From contig JAOPKB010000003.1 in assembly GCA_025517485.1 (NCBI GenBank), positions 372,001-436,000 on the forward strand: a DNA stretch of 64,000 nucleotides, read 5' to 3'. Of this stretch, positions 16,498 to 25,773 are shown piece after piece. How positions within the stretch are numbered: position 1 is the stretch's first letter; each line of letters begins with the position of its first letter. Below the pieces are notes generated by a model that did no database searches, was not told the DNA's origin, and saw only the letters and a list, made by a program, of their open reading frames with translations. Made by a program: the position numbers and the translations under genes. Origin of the DNA: Natronoglomus mannanivorans (GTDB lineage Archaea; Halobacteriota; Halobacteria; Halobacteriales; Natrialbaceae).

Positions 16498-17742
16498 TCA
16501 GAGGACGGACTGGGCCAACCCGAGAAAGATGAAAAAGCCCAGCACGTCGGTCATCGTCGTGATGAAGATCGTCGCCGACGTCGCCGGGTCCTTGCCGATC
16601 CGATCGAGCACGAGCGGAATTATCGTCCCGAAGAAGCCGGCGATGACGAGGTTCAACACCATCGAGACGCCGAGGACGAGGCCCAACATCGGACTCTGGT
16701 TGAACACCGACGCGATCAACGCGACGAGGACGCCCGTAATGAGTCCGTTCGCGGCACCCGCGATGATCTCGTTGACCACGGCCCGGCCTCCCGTCGACAG
16801 CGAGATCTGCTCGAGGGCGATCCCGCGGACGGTCACGGCCATCGACTGCGTCCCGGCGTTGCCGCCCATACCGGCGACGACCGGCATGTACACCGCGAGC
16901 AGCGTGAACGCCGCGATCGTATCCTCGAAGAAGCCGACCGCGCCGGCCGCCAGAAACGCCGTCCCGAGGTTGAGAATCAGCCACCTGTATCGATGTCTGA
17001 TCTTCGAGACCGGGCCGTCGAGGATGCTCTCCTCTTCTTTGACACCCGTGAACTCGTAGAGGGTCTCGGACGCACTCTCCTCGATGACGCGAAGGAGGTC
17101 AGCGGCGTAGATCACACCCATGATGGTCCGGTCGTCGTTGAGCACGGCTACCGAACTCTCGGGGTTCTCTCGGAAGACCTCGACGACGTCCGTGTCGGGC
17201 GTATCGTAGGTGACGACGGGGGTCTCCTCGAGGTGCTCGCGGAGGTCCACCGACTCCTCGTCGGTCATCGCCAGCACCTGTCCGGGGAGTTCGCCCTCGA
17301 GTTCGTCGTCCTCGGTCACGAAGATGGTCGGGAACTCGTCGGTCCGGGCCTCGTAGCGCTGGACTCTGTGTGCGACCTCCTCGAGGTCCCGGTCGACGTC
17401 GACGGTGACGTAGTTGAGCCGCATGAGACCGGCGGCACTCTCGGGGCTGAACCCGAGCAGGAACTCGACTTTCTCGCGTCGGTCCTCGTCGAGACGCTCG
17501 AGGACGCTCGTCTGTGTCTCGTCGGTCGCGAGGCCCAGCACGTCCGCCACTTCGTCAGGGTCGAGCCGACGAACGAACCGCTGTAACTGCTCGCGGTCCA
17601 TGTCCTCGACCAGCGACTGCTTGACCGCCTCCGGGAGCAAGAAGAACACCTCCCGTTGTCGGCTCCGCGACAGCTGCTCGAACTCCGCGGCCGGGGTCGA
17701 CGACGCGGCGATCGTCTGCTGCGTTTCTACTAGTTCGTCCAC
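16498..17742 (-). CDS. mgtE: MgtE-family magnesium transporter
   Basis: A 414-residue MgtE homologue. The N-terminal helical repeat domain (about 20-120) contains VRRLDPDEVADVLGL. It is followed by two CBS domains (about 130-250; LNYVTVDVDRDLEEVAHRV, TPDTDVVEVFRENPESSVAVL) and a C-terminal membrane domain of five helices (about 275-410). That domain carries the family signature GMGGNAGTQSMAVTVRGIA and ends FFIFLGLA. MgtE channels import Mg2+ and close when the cytoplasmic domains bind Mg2+. The length is near the usual 430-450 residues. It stands alone. Confidence 0.92.
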   Translation of the reverse strand: MDELVETQQTIAASSTPAAEFEQLSRSRQREVFFLLPEAVKQSLVEDMDREQLQRFVRRLDPDEVADVLGLATDETQTSVLERLDEDRREKVEFLLGFSPESAAGLMRLNYVTVDVDRDLEEVAHRVQRYEARTDEFPTIFVTEDDELEGELPGQVLAMTDEESVDLREHLEETPVVTYDTPDTDVVEVFRENPESSVAVLNDDRTIMGVIYAADLLRVIEESASETLYEFTGVKEEESILDGPVSKIRHRYRWLILNLGTAFLAAGAVGFFEDTIAAFTLLAVYMPVVAGMGGNAGTQSMAVTVRGIALEQISLSTGGRAVVNEIIAGAANGLITGVLVALIASVFNQSPMLGLVLGVSMVLNLVIAGFFGTIIPLVLDRIGKDPATSATIFITTMTDVLGFFIFLGLAQSVL

Positions 17743-18066
17743 TGTACCTCGACGTCTTTTGTGCCCACCTAAACGGTTACTGTTCGTCTCTACGGCTCAT
17801 CTCCAGTCGTCGGGTTCGTCCTCGAGGTCTGCTCCTCAACCGCCGAGACAAATCTCAGTCGATGCAAGTCGGCGCGGAGGACGACGACACGAGCGAGAAG
17901 GGCGACGGAACGACGAACGTCGTGAGACGCGACTCGAGATCTGCGACCCTCGTACCGACCGCGTCGCGAGTTCCGTCGACGAAAACCGTCGGGGGGCGTT
18001 CCTCACCACACGTTCGAAACCGTCGAGAAGTGATTAATACGATCGAGACGTTCGTCCGATCGGTAC
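17743..18066 (+). other. Intergenic region without a recognisable gene
   Basis: About 320 bp between the MgtE gene and a divergent secreted-protein gene. No frame shows domain-like features. AT-rich words just before 18067 (AAGTGATTAATACGATC) probably mark the promoter of the rightward gene. Confidence 0.5.
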
Positions 18067-18966
18067 ATGTCCGACAAAGAGAGCCCATTCCGGACGTCGC
18101 GCCGCAGTATGCTGTCGGCGGTCGCGGGAACCAGTGTCGTCGCTGCATTCGGGACGGCCACGTCGAAACGGGCGACCAGCAGCGTGACTGCTATCGACTC
18201 GATCGACGACGTACTGCTCGGTACCTTCGAGTCGACGTTCGACGGATGGCGGGCCGGCGGCGATCTCGCGTTGTCGAGGGTCGCCCGACACGACCGTCCC
18301 GTCGCCGTCACCGAGGGCGAGTACGCCCTCGAGGCCGCCGTCGACGGTGAGTCGACGCCGACACTGTGGCGGTCGATCACCGGCCTCGACCTGTCGACGT
18401 ACCCGTACTTCGTCGCCGACGTCGTGCCGGGCCGGATCGACGGGACCGACGCGCCCGTCGCCTTTCGATTCCGACTCGCTCGCCCGACGGATCTCCTCGA
18501 CGGCTCGTCGACGCTGGAAACGGTCGCCGAGTCCGATCCGGTGACGATCCCGCAGGCCACGCCGGGACAGCTCTACTGGGACGCCAGCGACGTCGACATC
18601 GGCCTCCTCGAGACGGTGTCTCGCCTCGAGATCGTCTGGCATCCGGCCGACCACGATCCCGATTCGTCGAAGGAAGGCGAGGACGGAGCGTACCGCGGCG
18701 ACGTCGTCTTCGACGCCATTCGCGCGACCGACTCGATCGGTCCCGTCGGGAGGGCTCGACTCGCGACGACGATGCGAGAGCTCCAGTTCGACCACGGAGC
18801 CTACGTTCGAACCGAGGTGACCGAGGAGTTCGAGGCCGGCGAGGCGGGCACGTTCGTCTTCGCCGACGGCACGACCGAGCCTTACCGGTTCGAAACCCTC
18901 GCCGCGGACCGACTCCGACTCACGATCGCAGACACCGAGATCGACTTCGGTGCGGGGTGGTCCTGA
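18067..18966 (+). CDS. Twin-arginine exported protein of unknown function
   Basis: A 299-residue protein with a Tat-type signal (RTSRRSMLSAVAGTSVVAAFG, residues about 9-30), so it is probably exported folded. The mature part has the composition of a beta-sandwich. It begins LLGTFESTFDGWRAGGD and includes YFVADVVPGRIDG and VSRLEIVWHPADHD, reminiscent of carbohydrate-binding-like modules, but no family is certain. Its stop overlaps the next ATG (TGATG), so the two genes are coupled. An acidic loop (DHDPDSSKEGEDG) is probably a surface insertion. Confidence 0.7.
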   Translation: MSDKESPFRTSRRSMLSAVAGTSVVAAFGTATSKRATSSVTAIDSIDDVLLGTFESTFDGWRAGGDLALSRVARHDRPVAVTEGEYALEAAVDGESTPTLWRSITGLDLSTYPYFVADVVPGRIDGTDAPVAFRFRLARPTDLLDGSSTLETVAESDPVTIPQATPGQLYWDASDVDIGLLETVSRLEIVWHPADHDPDSSKEGEDGAYRGDVVFDAIRATDSIGPVGRARLATTMRELQFDHGAYVRTEVTEEFEAGEAGTFVFADGTTEPYRFETLAADRLRLTIADTEIDFGAGWS

Positions 18967-19985
18967 TGGTCGAGCGCTCGACGGCGGCGACGACCGTCAC
19001 GTTGCTCCCCGGTCACAACGAGAACAGCACGGAGGGTGGCGATCCCCTCAACAGTGCGATGCCCGACTACGACGGCAAGTCCCTCGACGCGTGGTTCGTG
19101 GGCGACGCCGTGACCGATCTTCCCGACGATCTGGAGACGGTCCGCGAGATGCGAAAGCACCTCCCGGAGTACGAGGAGGGGCTTCGCCAGTACCGGCTCA
19201 TGAACCACATCGAGCTCTCCTTCGCCACGTCCGACGGTCGACACGTCGTAGAGCGGAGCGTCAACCGAGAGACGAACGCGGGCGAGAAGCCGTCGTACGT
19301 CGGTGTCGAGGGGGAGCCGGGCGAGGAGAACGTCGTCAGGGACATCATCGAACGCGACGACCTCGACTGGTTCGGCGGCGAGGACAAGCTCCCGGCCGAC
19401 GTCTCGAACAAGCGATTCGAGAGCGACGTCGCACACGAGGCCGTCGAGGACGTCGAGGGCGTGCGCGCCGCCGTCGTCTTCGGCGGGAGCGACACGTACA
19501 TCGAGATCATGCGCGAGAAGTTCTACGAACTCGGTCCGGTCGCGTTCCTCGAGACGACGGGGATGGACCTCGAGGCGGTGCCCGCGTTCATCGTCCAGCC
19601 GCCGACGATGTACACGTTCCTCGAGCTCGCAGTGATGGCCGACGGAACGACACTCGCTCGCGTCTGGGACGTCAGTCCGTATCCCAAGCACTACCTCTAC
19701 GTCGACGAGCGAAAGCGCGACGAGACGGAGTTCGAGGAGGGGAGCCGGTCTTCCGGCGGCGACTGGCGGGCGAACGAGAACGCCAACGAACGGTTCGGCC
19801 AGTGGGTTATGGAGGAACAGGGTCTGCGATCGCCGTTCTCTCCACATACGAGGACGGGCTACGAGGCCTCCGTCGCCCAGGCCTCCTCGACCGGGCCTGC
19901 CCCGGCGATGACCTACGGCGAGGACGGTGACGAACTGACGGCGTCGGACGTCGCGTCCGCCCTGCCACCGCTGTTCCCCTGGTAG
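18966..19985 (+). CDS. Conserved-looking protein of unknown function
   Basis: A 339-residue acidic, soluble protein with no signal peptide or membrane helix. Recognisable stretches are TVTLLPGHNENSTEGG, AVVFGGSDTYIEIMREKFYE and VIVQPP-like PAFIVQPPTMYTFLELAV. None ties it to a family I know. Translation is probably coupled to the upstream Tat-exported protein through TGATG. The frame is open well upstream, but that portion is the shadow of the previous gene. It may be a cytoplasmic partner of the exported product. Confidence 0.7.
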   Translation: MVERSTAATTVTLLPGHNENSTEGGDPLNSAMPDYDGKSLDAWFVGDAVTDLPDDLETVREMRKHLPEYEEGLRQYRLMNHIELSFATSDGRHVVERSVNRETNAGEKPSYVGVEGEPGEENVVRDIIERDDLDWFGGEDKLPADVSNKRFESDVAHEAVEDVEGVRAAVVFGGSDTYIEIMREKFYELGPVAFLETTGMDLEAVPAFIVQPPTMYTFLELAVMADGTTLARVWDVSPYPKHYLYVDERKRDETEFEEGSRSSGGDWRANENANERFGQWVMEEQGLRSPFSPHTRTGYEASVAQASSTGPAPAMTYGEDGDELTASDVASALPPLFPW

Positions 19986-20068
19986 GCCGTTCGCTGTGGG
20001 TTGTTACAGACGACGTCCTCGAGTGAGCTGACACATGATCGGTGTTCGAAGTCGCTCGTTTGGCCCCC

Positions 20069-20947
20069 TCACGAAGTGGTCCGGTCTCGAATCCATTCGG
20101 CGTAGGCGAGGTACTCGACACCCTCGTACTCGAGAAGCCACGTCCCGCGGAAATCAGCCACGCTGAGACCGTCACGTTCTCGAATGCGGTCGACGACCGA
20201 CTGGAACAGGTCGTCGTCCTCGACGTAGCCGTCGGCGATCGCTTCCTCGACGACCGACCGTTCGGCGTCGGACGGGACTGTGAGTTCGAACAGGTACCGC
20301 TCTCGAATCCGATCGGCGAACGCGTCGACGGTGGAAGCGACTTCCGTCACCTCGTATCGATACTCGTTCTCGGTGATGGACTTGGGGTGGACTGAGACCA
20401 GATACCGGTCTCCCTCGTGAACGACGATGCTGTACTGGCGTTCCGGAACGAACACCGACCCGTCTCCGACTTCCTCGGCAGTTCCGTACCCGACCACGAT
20501 TTCGAATCCGCCCCCGTCGGACTGATCGTCCGCCGAAGCGATTTGATCGAGGCGCTGTCGATCCATCTCGGGGAGGTCGCTGTACTCGATCTCGTCGAGT
20601 TCCGTCGCCGAATCGACGGGGAGGGACTCGACGAGAAGATCGTAGACCGTCACCTCGTTGCTCTCGAGTTCCGTCTCCGTGACGTCGTAAAACGAGTCCT
20701 CGAGCCGGACGGTATCGGTCCGGCGGAACAGTTCGAACCGTTCTCGGCGCGTCGCCGACCCGTTTTCGCGAGCCGAGGAGACGATCGTGTACTCCTCCGA
20801 ATCGGACTCGGGCGTCGTCGACATCTCGTCGACGATGTCCTCCGCCGTCGCAGCGTCCATTTCGAGAACGACGGACGAGTCACTGCAGCCGGCGATCACC
20901 ACGGAGAGGAGGGCTGTTCCGCTCGCGAGGACCTGACGCCGTCTCAT
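20069..20947 (-). CDS. Lipoprotein of unknown function
   Basis: A 292-residue protein with a short signal and lipobox (MRRRQVLASGTALLSVVIAGC, C21), so it is anchored outside the cell membrane. The start is the ATG giving MRRRQVL; longer frames run into the promoter. The mature region starts SDSSVVLEMDAATAEDIVDE. It carries repeated features of a mixed alpha/beta fold and a C-terminal motif (VADFRGTWLLEYEGVEYLAYA) that looks like a conserved beta hairpin. The sequence is strongly acidic. No known family. Confidence 0.72.
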   Translation of the reverse strand: MRRRQVLASGTALLSVVIAGCSDSSVVLEMDAATAEDIVDEMSTTPESDSEEYTIVSSARENGSATRRERFELFRRTDTVRLEDSFYDVTETELESNEVTVYDLLVESLPVDSATELDEIEYSDLPEMDRQRLDQIASADDQSDGGGFEIVVGYGTAEEVGDGSVFVPERQYSIVVHEGDRYLVSVHPKSITENEYRYEVTEVASTVDAFADRIRERYLFELTVPSDAERSVVEEAIADGYVEDDDLFQSVVDRIRERDGLSVADFRGTWLLEYEGVEYLAYAEWIRDRTTS

Positions 20948-21167
20948 AGATCTATTGACATCTGTTCGAAGTGAAATATTTTTTGATTCGTGTCGTCGAC
21001 GGCTGTTGGGACACGGACGTTCGCGATCCACACCTCGCGTATCGGCCTCAGTCTCGCGTATCGACTTCAGGGCAAGCACGCTATCGCTGCGGTCGAGTCA
21101 CAGACAACCACTCCCTCGAGGTGTCTCGGATCGGACGACTGTCTCGGAATTCGCTCGACGGAGTCCG

Positions 21168-21557
21168 TTAGTCGGCTCCAGACACGATGGATTTGCACCG
21201 GGAGACGAACCCGTTCGGGAGGTCGCCCTCGCACTCGAGTGTCACGATGATCCCGTCCTCGTCCGTGATCGGAAACTGGACGACCGTAACGGTCCCGTAC
21301 GAGTAAATCGAGGCGTCCAGTTCGTCGAGGTAAGGATGGTACTGGGACAACTCCTGCGCTGCGCTTTGCATTCGAACCAACGGATGGCGGAACATCGATC
21401 GTGCGTCCTCGTCGAGTTCGATCTGCTCCGGAACGTCTTCACGCGTGTATATCGGCTCGTGTTCGTCCCGGTTGTATCGGGTCACGGCACGGAGGTCAGG
21501 CCCGAGCGTCTCTCGGCTGTAGGAAAGAAGCTCTTTAGCTATCTCACGAACCATCAC
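21168..21557 (-). CDS. DUF7522-like haloarchaeal protein
   Basis: A 129-residue soluble protein. An N-terminal helix (MVREIAKELLSYSRETLG) precedes LRAVTRYNRDEHEPIYTRED, then a domain with GTVTVVQFPITDEDGIIVTLEC near the C-terminus. It resembles small haloarchaeal proteins sometimes found near HTH regulators (DUF7522 type, from memory). The second ATG is one codon downstream and equally possible. Role unknown. Confidence 0.6.
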   Translation of the reverse strand: MMVREIAKELLSYSRETLGPDLRAVTRYNRDEHEPIYTREDVPEQIELDEDARSMFRHPLVRMQSAAQELSQYHPYLDELDASIYSYGTVTVVQFPITDEDGIIVTLECEGDLPNGFVSRCKSIVSGAD

Positions 21558-21767
21558 AACTACCTCGGTCGTGGTGAGGGACTACGGAACAAATACGTAT
21601 CGAAACGCCGCCTTTGTGACGGAAACGGGAGGCATTCGGGATGGTGCTCGGGTTTCAGTTCGACGAGTGCCGGAGGTGCAACACTCCGTCGGACGGAGGC
21701 GCGGGAACCGTCACGTCGTCACCGTCTCGTTTTCGACGGAACGTCCCGCGGCGATCGCCGCGGGCGG

Positions 21768-21896
21768 TCACCGCTCGAGGGTTACCTGATGGCCGCGTTC
21801 GTCCTCGTGGACGCGCTTTGCGTGTTCGGCCATCTCGCGTTTGGGCATCGGCTGTTCCCAGTCACAGTCCTGACACACCGCGACGAATTCGTCCAT
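21768..21896 (-). CDS. C2H2-type zinc-finger microprotein
   Basis: A 42-residue protein. A CQDC knuckle (C8, C11) and two histidines in the helix MAEHAKRVHED form a Cx2C...Hx4H zinc site. Tiny zinc-finger proteins of this kind are common in haloarchaea; some affect growth or biofilm in Haloferax, but targets are mostly unknown. The frame is complete from ATG to TGA and matches the coding style of its neighbours. Confidence 0.7.
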   Translation of the reverse strand: MDEFVAVCQDCDWEQPMPKREMAEHAKRVHEDERGHQVTLER

Positions 21897-21983
21897 ACGC
21901 GTTGGAGGATGTCCGAGCACAAAACAATGGTTACGACAGTCGCAATGAAAACGAGGGACAACTGAGTGGACAGTCTGTCGTTC

Positions 21984-22056
21984 TCGCTCGTGTCACTCGC
22001 TTCGAACCGCGTTGCTGTCGTGGGACGAGTATGCAGTGACGGTCAGTGGCTACTAC
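21984..22056 (+). repeat. Dispersed repeat copy A
   Basis: Contains CGAACCGCGTTGCTGTCGTG and GCAGTGACGGTCAGTGGC followed by TACTAC. Both blocks recur at 30210-30258, and the second recurs inverted at 26990-27008. There is no open frame. It is probably the end of a decayed insertion sequence or a MITE-like element. Confidence 0.65.
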
Positions 22057-22144
22057 AGGTGGACCCGTGTTAGTCCTGAACCGGGTCTCGGACGCCGAAA
22101 CCGTGTCCGTCCTCCGGACCTGCTGTGAGTGTCGGAGAGACTCC

Positions 22145-22264
22145 CTACACACACCGCTCCGCAGGCCGAAACTGCGCACAGTTCGGACACCAGGTCGATC
22201 CGTCCTCTCGCTCGAGTTCCTTGCCACCACACGTAGTGCAGTGGTTACCCGAATAGCGAACCAT
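22145..22264 (-). CDS. Zinc-ribbon microprotein
   Basis: A 39-residue protein with two CxxC knuckles (CTTCGG and CPNC), a minimal zinc ribbon: MVRYSGNHCTTCGG, then TWCPNCAQFRP. The ATG giving MVRYSGN is preferred over far-upstream starts, which lack protein-like sequence. Function unknown; comparable small ribbons occur at 41344, 57492 and 57801. Confidence 0.65.
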   Translation of the reverse strand: MVRYSGNHCTTCGGKELEREDGSTWCPNCAQFRPAERCV

Positions 22265-22521
22265 ACACTCTGGAGACGGGATAACAGTTGTATGCCTTCC
22301 GGTTCGTATCGGTCGTTTGAGATGAGTGTCTGTGCCGACGGACAGTCTCTCGATTTCGACGACAGCACCGCTCGTCTCGAGTGGCAGGCGAGCCGAGAGC
22401 GCGGGGTGACGGTCGCAGTCGGCGTCCGGTGACACGGCTGGAATCCTCGAGACGACCTGCCGACACCAACTGTTTAGGGGGGAGTCTTAGGCGTGGGGTC
22501 CGCCTAGGGCACTCGAATCCT

Positions 22522-22971
22522 ATGAGTGACCAGACACCCGACGAACCGGTCGACATCCTCCTGGTCGAGGACAATCCCGGTGACGTCCGTCTCACGCGGG
22601 AGGCGTTCAAATCGGTCGACAGCGAGATCGAGTTCCACGTCGTCACGGACGGCGACGAGGTGACGCAGTACTTCCAGCCACAGCTGGACGATTCGGAGCC
22701 TCACCCCGACCTCGTCCTTCTCGATCTGAACCTCCCCAGCGTCGACGGTTTTACCGTCCTCGAGCGACTCGACGACGAACTCGACTATCCGCCGCCACCA
22801 GTGCTCGTCCTCTCGAGTTCGTCATCGGCCGACGATATCGGGAAAAGCTACGGTAACACGGCCAACGCCTACCTCACGAAACCGGACACGATGCCCCAGT
22901 TCAACTCGATGGCACAGGCCATCGAAGACTTTTGGTTCGAGACCGCACAGCACCCGTCCGCTCCGTCGTAG
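22522..22971 (+). CDS. Rcp1-like response regulator
   Basis: A 149-residue stand-alone receiver. The acidic pair is in DILLVEDNPGDVRLTREAF, the phospho-acceptor Asp in LVLLDLNLPSVDG, the switch Ser/Thr region is VLVLSSSSS, and the conserved Lys is in AYLTKPD. The insertion and end (PDTMPQFNSMAQAIEDFWFETA) are typical of Rcp1-type regulators that pair with phytochrome-like or PAS kinases. No output domain, so it probably acts by protein contact or as a phosphotransfer step. A short inverted repeat (TAGGCG/CGCCTA, about 22486-22505) lies just before the ATG. Confidence 0.9.
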   Translation: MSDQTPDEPVDILLVEDNPGDVRLTREAFKSVDSEIEFHVVTDGDEVTQYFQPQLDDSEPHPDLVLLDLNLPSVDGFTVLERLDDELDYPPPPVLVLSSSSSADDIGKSYGNTANAYLTKPDTMPQFNSMAQAIEDFWFETAQHPSAPS

Positions 22972-23235
22972 CCCCAGATTGCGGGGAATCGACGTGCAGT
23001 CCGATCTCCCAGTCTTCGGACCCCGGTCTCCGATCTCCCGGTCCGCGGTCTCTGATCTGAGCGACGTCCCGACGGGTCTGGGATCGTGGTCTCCGTCTCG
23101 AGTGCGTCGTGTGGACGTCGTGGGTACAGCTGCGGGCAGTCGTTCATACGTCGTGTGTGTTTGCTACGACGGTAGAGACGGGAGTCGGCCGTCGGCCGTG
23201 GAGAAAGGTTACTATCGCGGGAACCCTAATGATCA

Positions 23236-23505
23236 ATGATGGACTTAAATGACGATCTACAGAACGTCGGATCGGAGATCGAAGACGTCAGAACGATGCT
23301 TCGGGAGGAGACCGCCGAGTTGTTCGAGTTCGATGTCGTCGTCGGCAACGTCAACTACAACGCCAACAAGAACAGCGTCTCGCTCACCGTCGAGCCAGCG
23401 TCGAAAGCACAGGAACAACTGTCGGAGGAGTTCGGCGGCGTGAACGTAATGGCCAGCGGAGAACTGGAGTTCGAATACGCGCTCACGGCGACAGAAGAGC
23501 CCTGA
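23236..23505 (+). CDS. Small acidic protein of unknown function
   Basis: An 89-residue protein with two adjacent ATGs (23236 and 23239). An N-terminal amphipathic helix (DLQNVGSEIEDVRTMLREET) is followed by a likely beta-rich part (DVVVGNVNYNANKNSVSLTVE). No recognised motif. It lies between two Rcp-like response regulators on the same strand, and an AT-rich promoter with a TATA-like word precedes it. Confidence 0.6.
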   Translation: MMDLNDDLQNVGSEIEDVRTMLREETAELFEFDVVVGNVNYNANKNSVSLTVEPASKAQEQLSEEFGGVNVMASGELEFEYALTATEEP

Positions 23506-23875
23506 TCGTACGTCTCGACCGGTCGTCGGTGTGGACAGCAGGACGGAACGAGTCGCCGGCGTTCTCGGTGCGAGAACGGATACACAACCCACGTCCGACG
23601 GGGTCGAGAAATCGCGCTTGATCGATGGGTGTCGAGACGGGAGAGCTGCATCGGATATCCAAGGAGCCTCGACGACCCCAGTACGGAAACGTTCGTTGAG
23701 GATCCGAGTGAATGACGTTCTTATACGGGTGGCGGTCGACGCATTGCACAACGAGATTTCGCCCTCTACGCATCATCCTCTCTCTGTCGCTCTCGAAAGA
23801 GAGGAGATCCGTTGCCGGATCGGTCGTGTACCGGTCACAGGCGTCACGAGGTTTAGACTCGTTCGGCACTCTATC
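23506..23875 (+). other. Intergenic region without a recognisable gene
   Basis: About 370 bp. The rightward frame leading into the response regulator is open, but its sequence is arginine-rich and unlike a receiver, so it is not taken as coding. No repeats or stable hairpins noticed. Confidence 0.5.
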
Positions 23876-24340
23876 ATGTCTCACTCCCCCACACCCCGGC
23901 CGTCCGACGAACTGATCGATATCCTTCTCGTCGAAGACAACCCCGGAGACGTTCGTCTCGTCCGGGAGGCATTTGCGGAAGCAGACTTCGAGGTTTCACT
24001 CCACACGATCGCTAACGGAGACGATGCTGTGGAGTTCTTGACGGCGAAAACTACCGACGAGCCCGTTTCCGTTCCCGATCTCGTACTCCTCGATCTGAAC
24101 CTCCCCGGACGGGACGGCTGTGCGGTTCTCGAAGCGATCAGAGAGGACTCACAGCTCGCGTGTCTCCCCGTGATCATGCTCACGAGTTCCAGTGCCGAGG
24201 AAGATATCGCGAGGTGTTACGGTGCCAGCGTCAACGCCTACCTGACGAAGCCGACGGCACCCGACGAGTTCGTGTCGTTGATAGAGATCCTCGAGTCGTT
24301 CTGGTTCGAGCGGGTACGACTGCCGCCGATTCCGTCGTAG
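23876..24340 (+). CDS. Rcp1-like response regulator, second copy
   Basis: A 154-residue stand-alone receiver, clearly a paralogue of the one at 22522. It shares DILLVEDNPGDVRL, the phospho-acceptor Asp in LVLLDLNLPGRDG, VIMLTSSSAEEDI, the Lys in AYLTKP and the terminal SFWFERVRLP. All catalytic positions are kept. The start is the ATG giving MSHSPTPRPSDE. It probably takes phosphate from one of the cytoplasmic PAS kinases. The duplicated pair, 0.9 kb apart, suggests local gene duplication with later divergence. Confidence 0.9.
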   Translation: MSHSPTPRPSDELIDILLVEDNPGDVRLVREAFAEADFEVSLHTIANGDDAVEFLTAKTTDEPVSVPDLVLLDLNLPGRDGCAVLEAIREDSQLACLPVIMLTSSSAEEDIARCYGASVNAYLTKPTAPDEFVSLIEILESFWFERVRLPPIPS

Positions 24341-24423
24341 CCTTTTGTCCGATCACGTCCGGGAACGACTACGTTCGAGACCGACACAGATTGGTATCGT
24401 CGTCGAGCGTTCGGTACGTCTGC

Positions 24424-24723
24424 TCAGTCAGCCCCGTCGAGTCGGCTCGCTATCGACTCGAGTTGCGTCGTCCGAACGGCCGTCACCGCGTTCGTCTCGG
24501 TGTCGTCGACGATGCCGCTCACGTCCAGTTTCGGCAGGTGGACGTGGTACAACGTGGTTCTGACCGTCTCGATCGGTGCTGCCGAGCGGGCGTTCGATTC
24601 CGTCTCGGCCTCCCGCGACGTGACCGCCGCGGAGAGATCCTAGAGCGCGATCGGCGGCTCTCGGTCGGAGAGGACGGCGACAACGGCACGGACTTCGCTG
24701 GGACGGTCGTCCGAATCGATATC
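24424..24723 (-). pseudogene. Broken DUF7344-type HTH regulator
   Basis: The minus strand reads a DUF7344-like sequence with an internal stop. The first part ends AVLSDREPPIAL, then TAG at 24640-24642, then DLSAAVTSREAE and the diagnostic TVRTTLYHVHLPKLDVSGIV. The same family is intact at 30282 and 44815 (SLYHTHIPKL, ELRHSTLPRL). No plausible ATG or GTG precedes the first part, so both the start and continuity are lost. Confidence 0.65.
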
Positions 24724-24772
24724 GGAGACGACGCTCGAGCCTCGCGAGACGTCGGTCCCGTCGCGGTCGTTC

Positions 24773-25633
24773 TCAGTTGTCTTCGAAGGGCAGTTCGGAG
24801 CGGAACTCGTCGCTCTGGTAGTCGAGATGGTCCAGGCGCGGTCCGAGTAACTCGCGGACGAGGATGACGAGCGGATTGTCCACACCGCTGGCGACGAGGG
24901 CCGTCTCCTCGGGCGGTGTCGCCTCGGACGGCGACTCCTCGAGAACGGCGAGCACGACCGTTCGTCGGTCCACGATGACGAGCCGGCCGATCCGCGGATA
25001 CGTCGGCGTGTTCAACCAGTCGAGTTGGGGCTCCCAGACGGTCGCTTCCGGCAGGTGTTCTCGACTCACCTCGCGGACCGCCTCGTTCTGCGAGCCGACG
25101 TAGATCGTGACGCCCCGACCGTGGGCGGCCCTGGCGCGCCGAACGCACTCGTCCTCGAAGAGGGCGGTGCTGACGTACATCGTGAACAGCTCCTCTTCGG
25201 CCTCGTCGCTGAGCCGGCACTCGTATTCGATGATCGACTCGCGTCCCCGAAGGACCCCAATCTCGCTCTCGTCGCCCTCACAACTGGACGAGAGGTGCGT
25301 CACGATGTCGGCGAGTTCCGCCCCGTCTTGCCACTCGACGTCGGGCGCCGCCGACGACCGAGGGGTGACGAGGTTCGCATCGCGGTCGTACTCGACGAGA
25401 TCGACCGTCGCCAGTTTCGGGAGTCGTTCGTGGTGGAGCGCGATGCACGTCTGGTGGATCTCGCTGTCGTACGTCGCCGAGCTGACGACGGTCACGTCGC
25501 GGGAGACGATCCGGTCTGCCAGCTCTTCGACGTAGAGGGCTCCGTCCGCTTCGTCGAGGACGTCCAGTATCGTGCGATTGCGGGACTCGCTGAGGACACG
25601 AATCTGCATTTCAGTACGCGAGTCGAGATCCAT
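24773..25633 (-). CDS. HTH regulator with TrmB/PLD-like C-terminal domain
   Basis: A 286-residue protein. The N-terminal part (about 10-105) is a winged helix of the DUF7344 kind, with TYDSEIHQTCIALHHERLPKL followed by VDLVEYDRD. The C-terminal half (about 140-280) resembles effector domains of TrmB-like regulators: LFTMYVSTALFEDECV, HGRGVTIYVGSQNEAVRE, RLVIVDRRTVVLAVLEE. It is expected to bind DNA; the ligand is unknown. The downstream DUF7344 pseudogene suggests a former tandem pair. Confidence 0.75.
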   Translation of the reverse strand: MDLDSRTEMQIRVLSESRNRTILDVLDEADGALYVEELADRIVSRDVTVVSSATYDSEIHQTCIALHHERLPKLATVDLVEYDRDANLVTPRSSAAPDVEWQDGAELADIVTHLSSSCEGDESEIGVLRGRESIIEYECRLSDEAEEELFTMYVSTALFEDECVRRARAAHGRGVTIYVGSQNEAVREVSREHLPEATVWEPQLDWLNTPTYPRIGRLVIVDRRTVVLAVLEESPSEATPPEETALVASGVDNPLVILVRELLGPRLDHLDYQSDEFRSELPFEDN

Positions 25634-25773
25634 AGTCCGCGTATCGGCAGTCAGAGTGTTAACAATTTTCCCGCTGTGGGTTGCGACGTGGTCACCGTCG
25701 ATCTCCCTCGCCAGTGGAGGCGCATTGTGGCCGCGGAACCACGGTATCGAAACGGTCGATCGGCACTGCGCGC

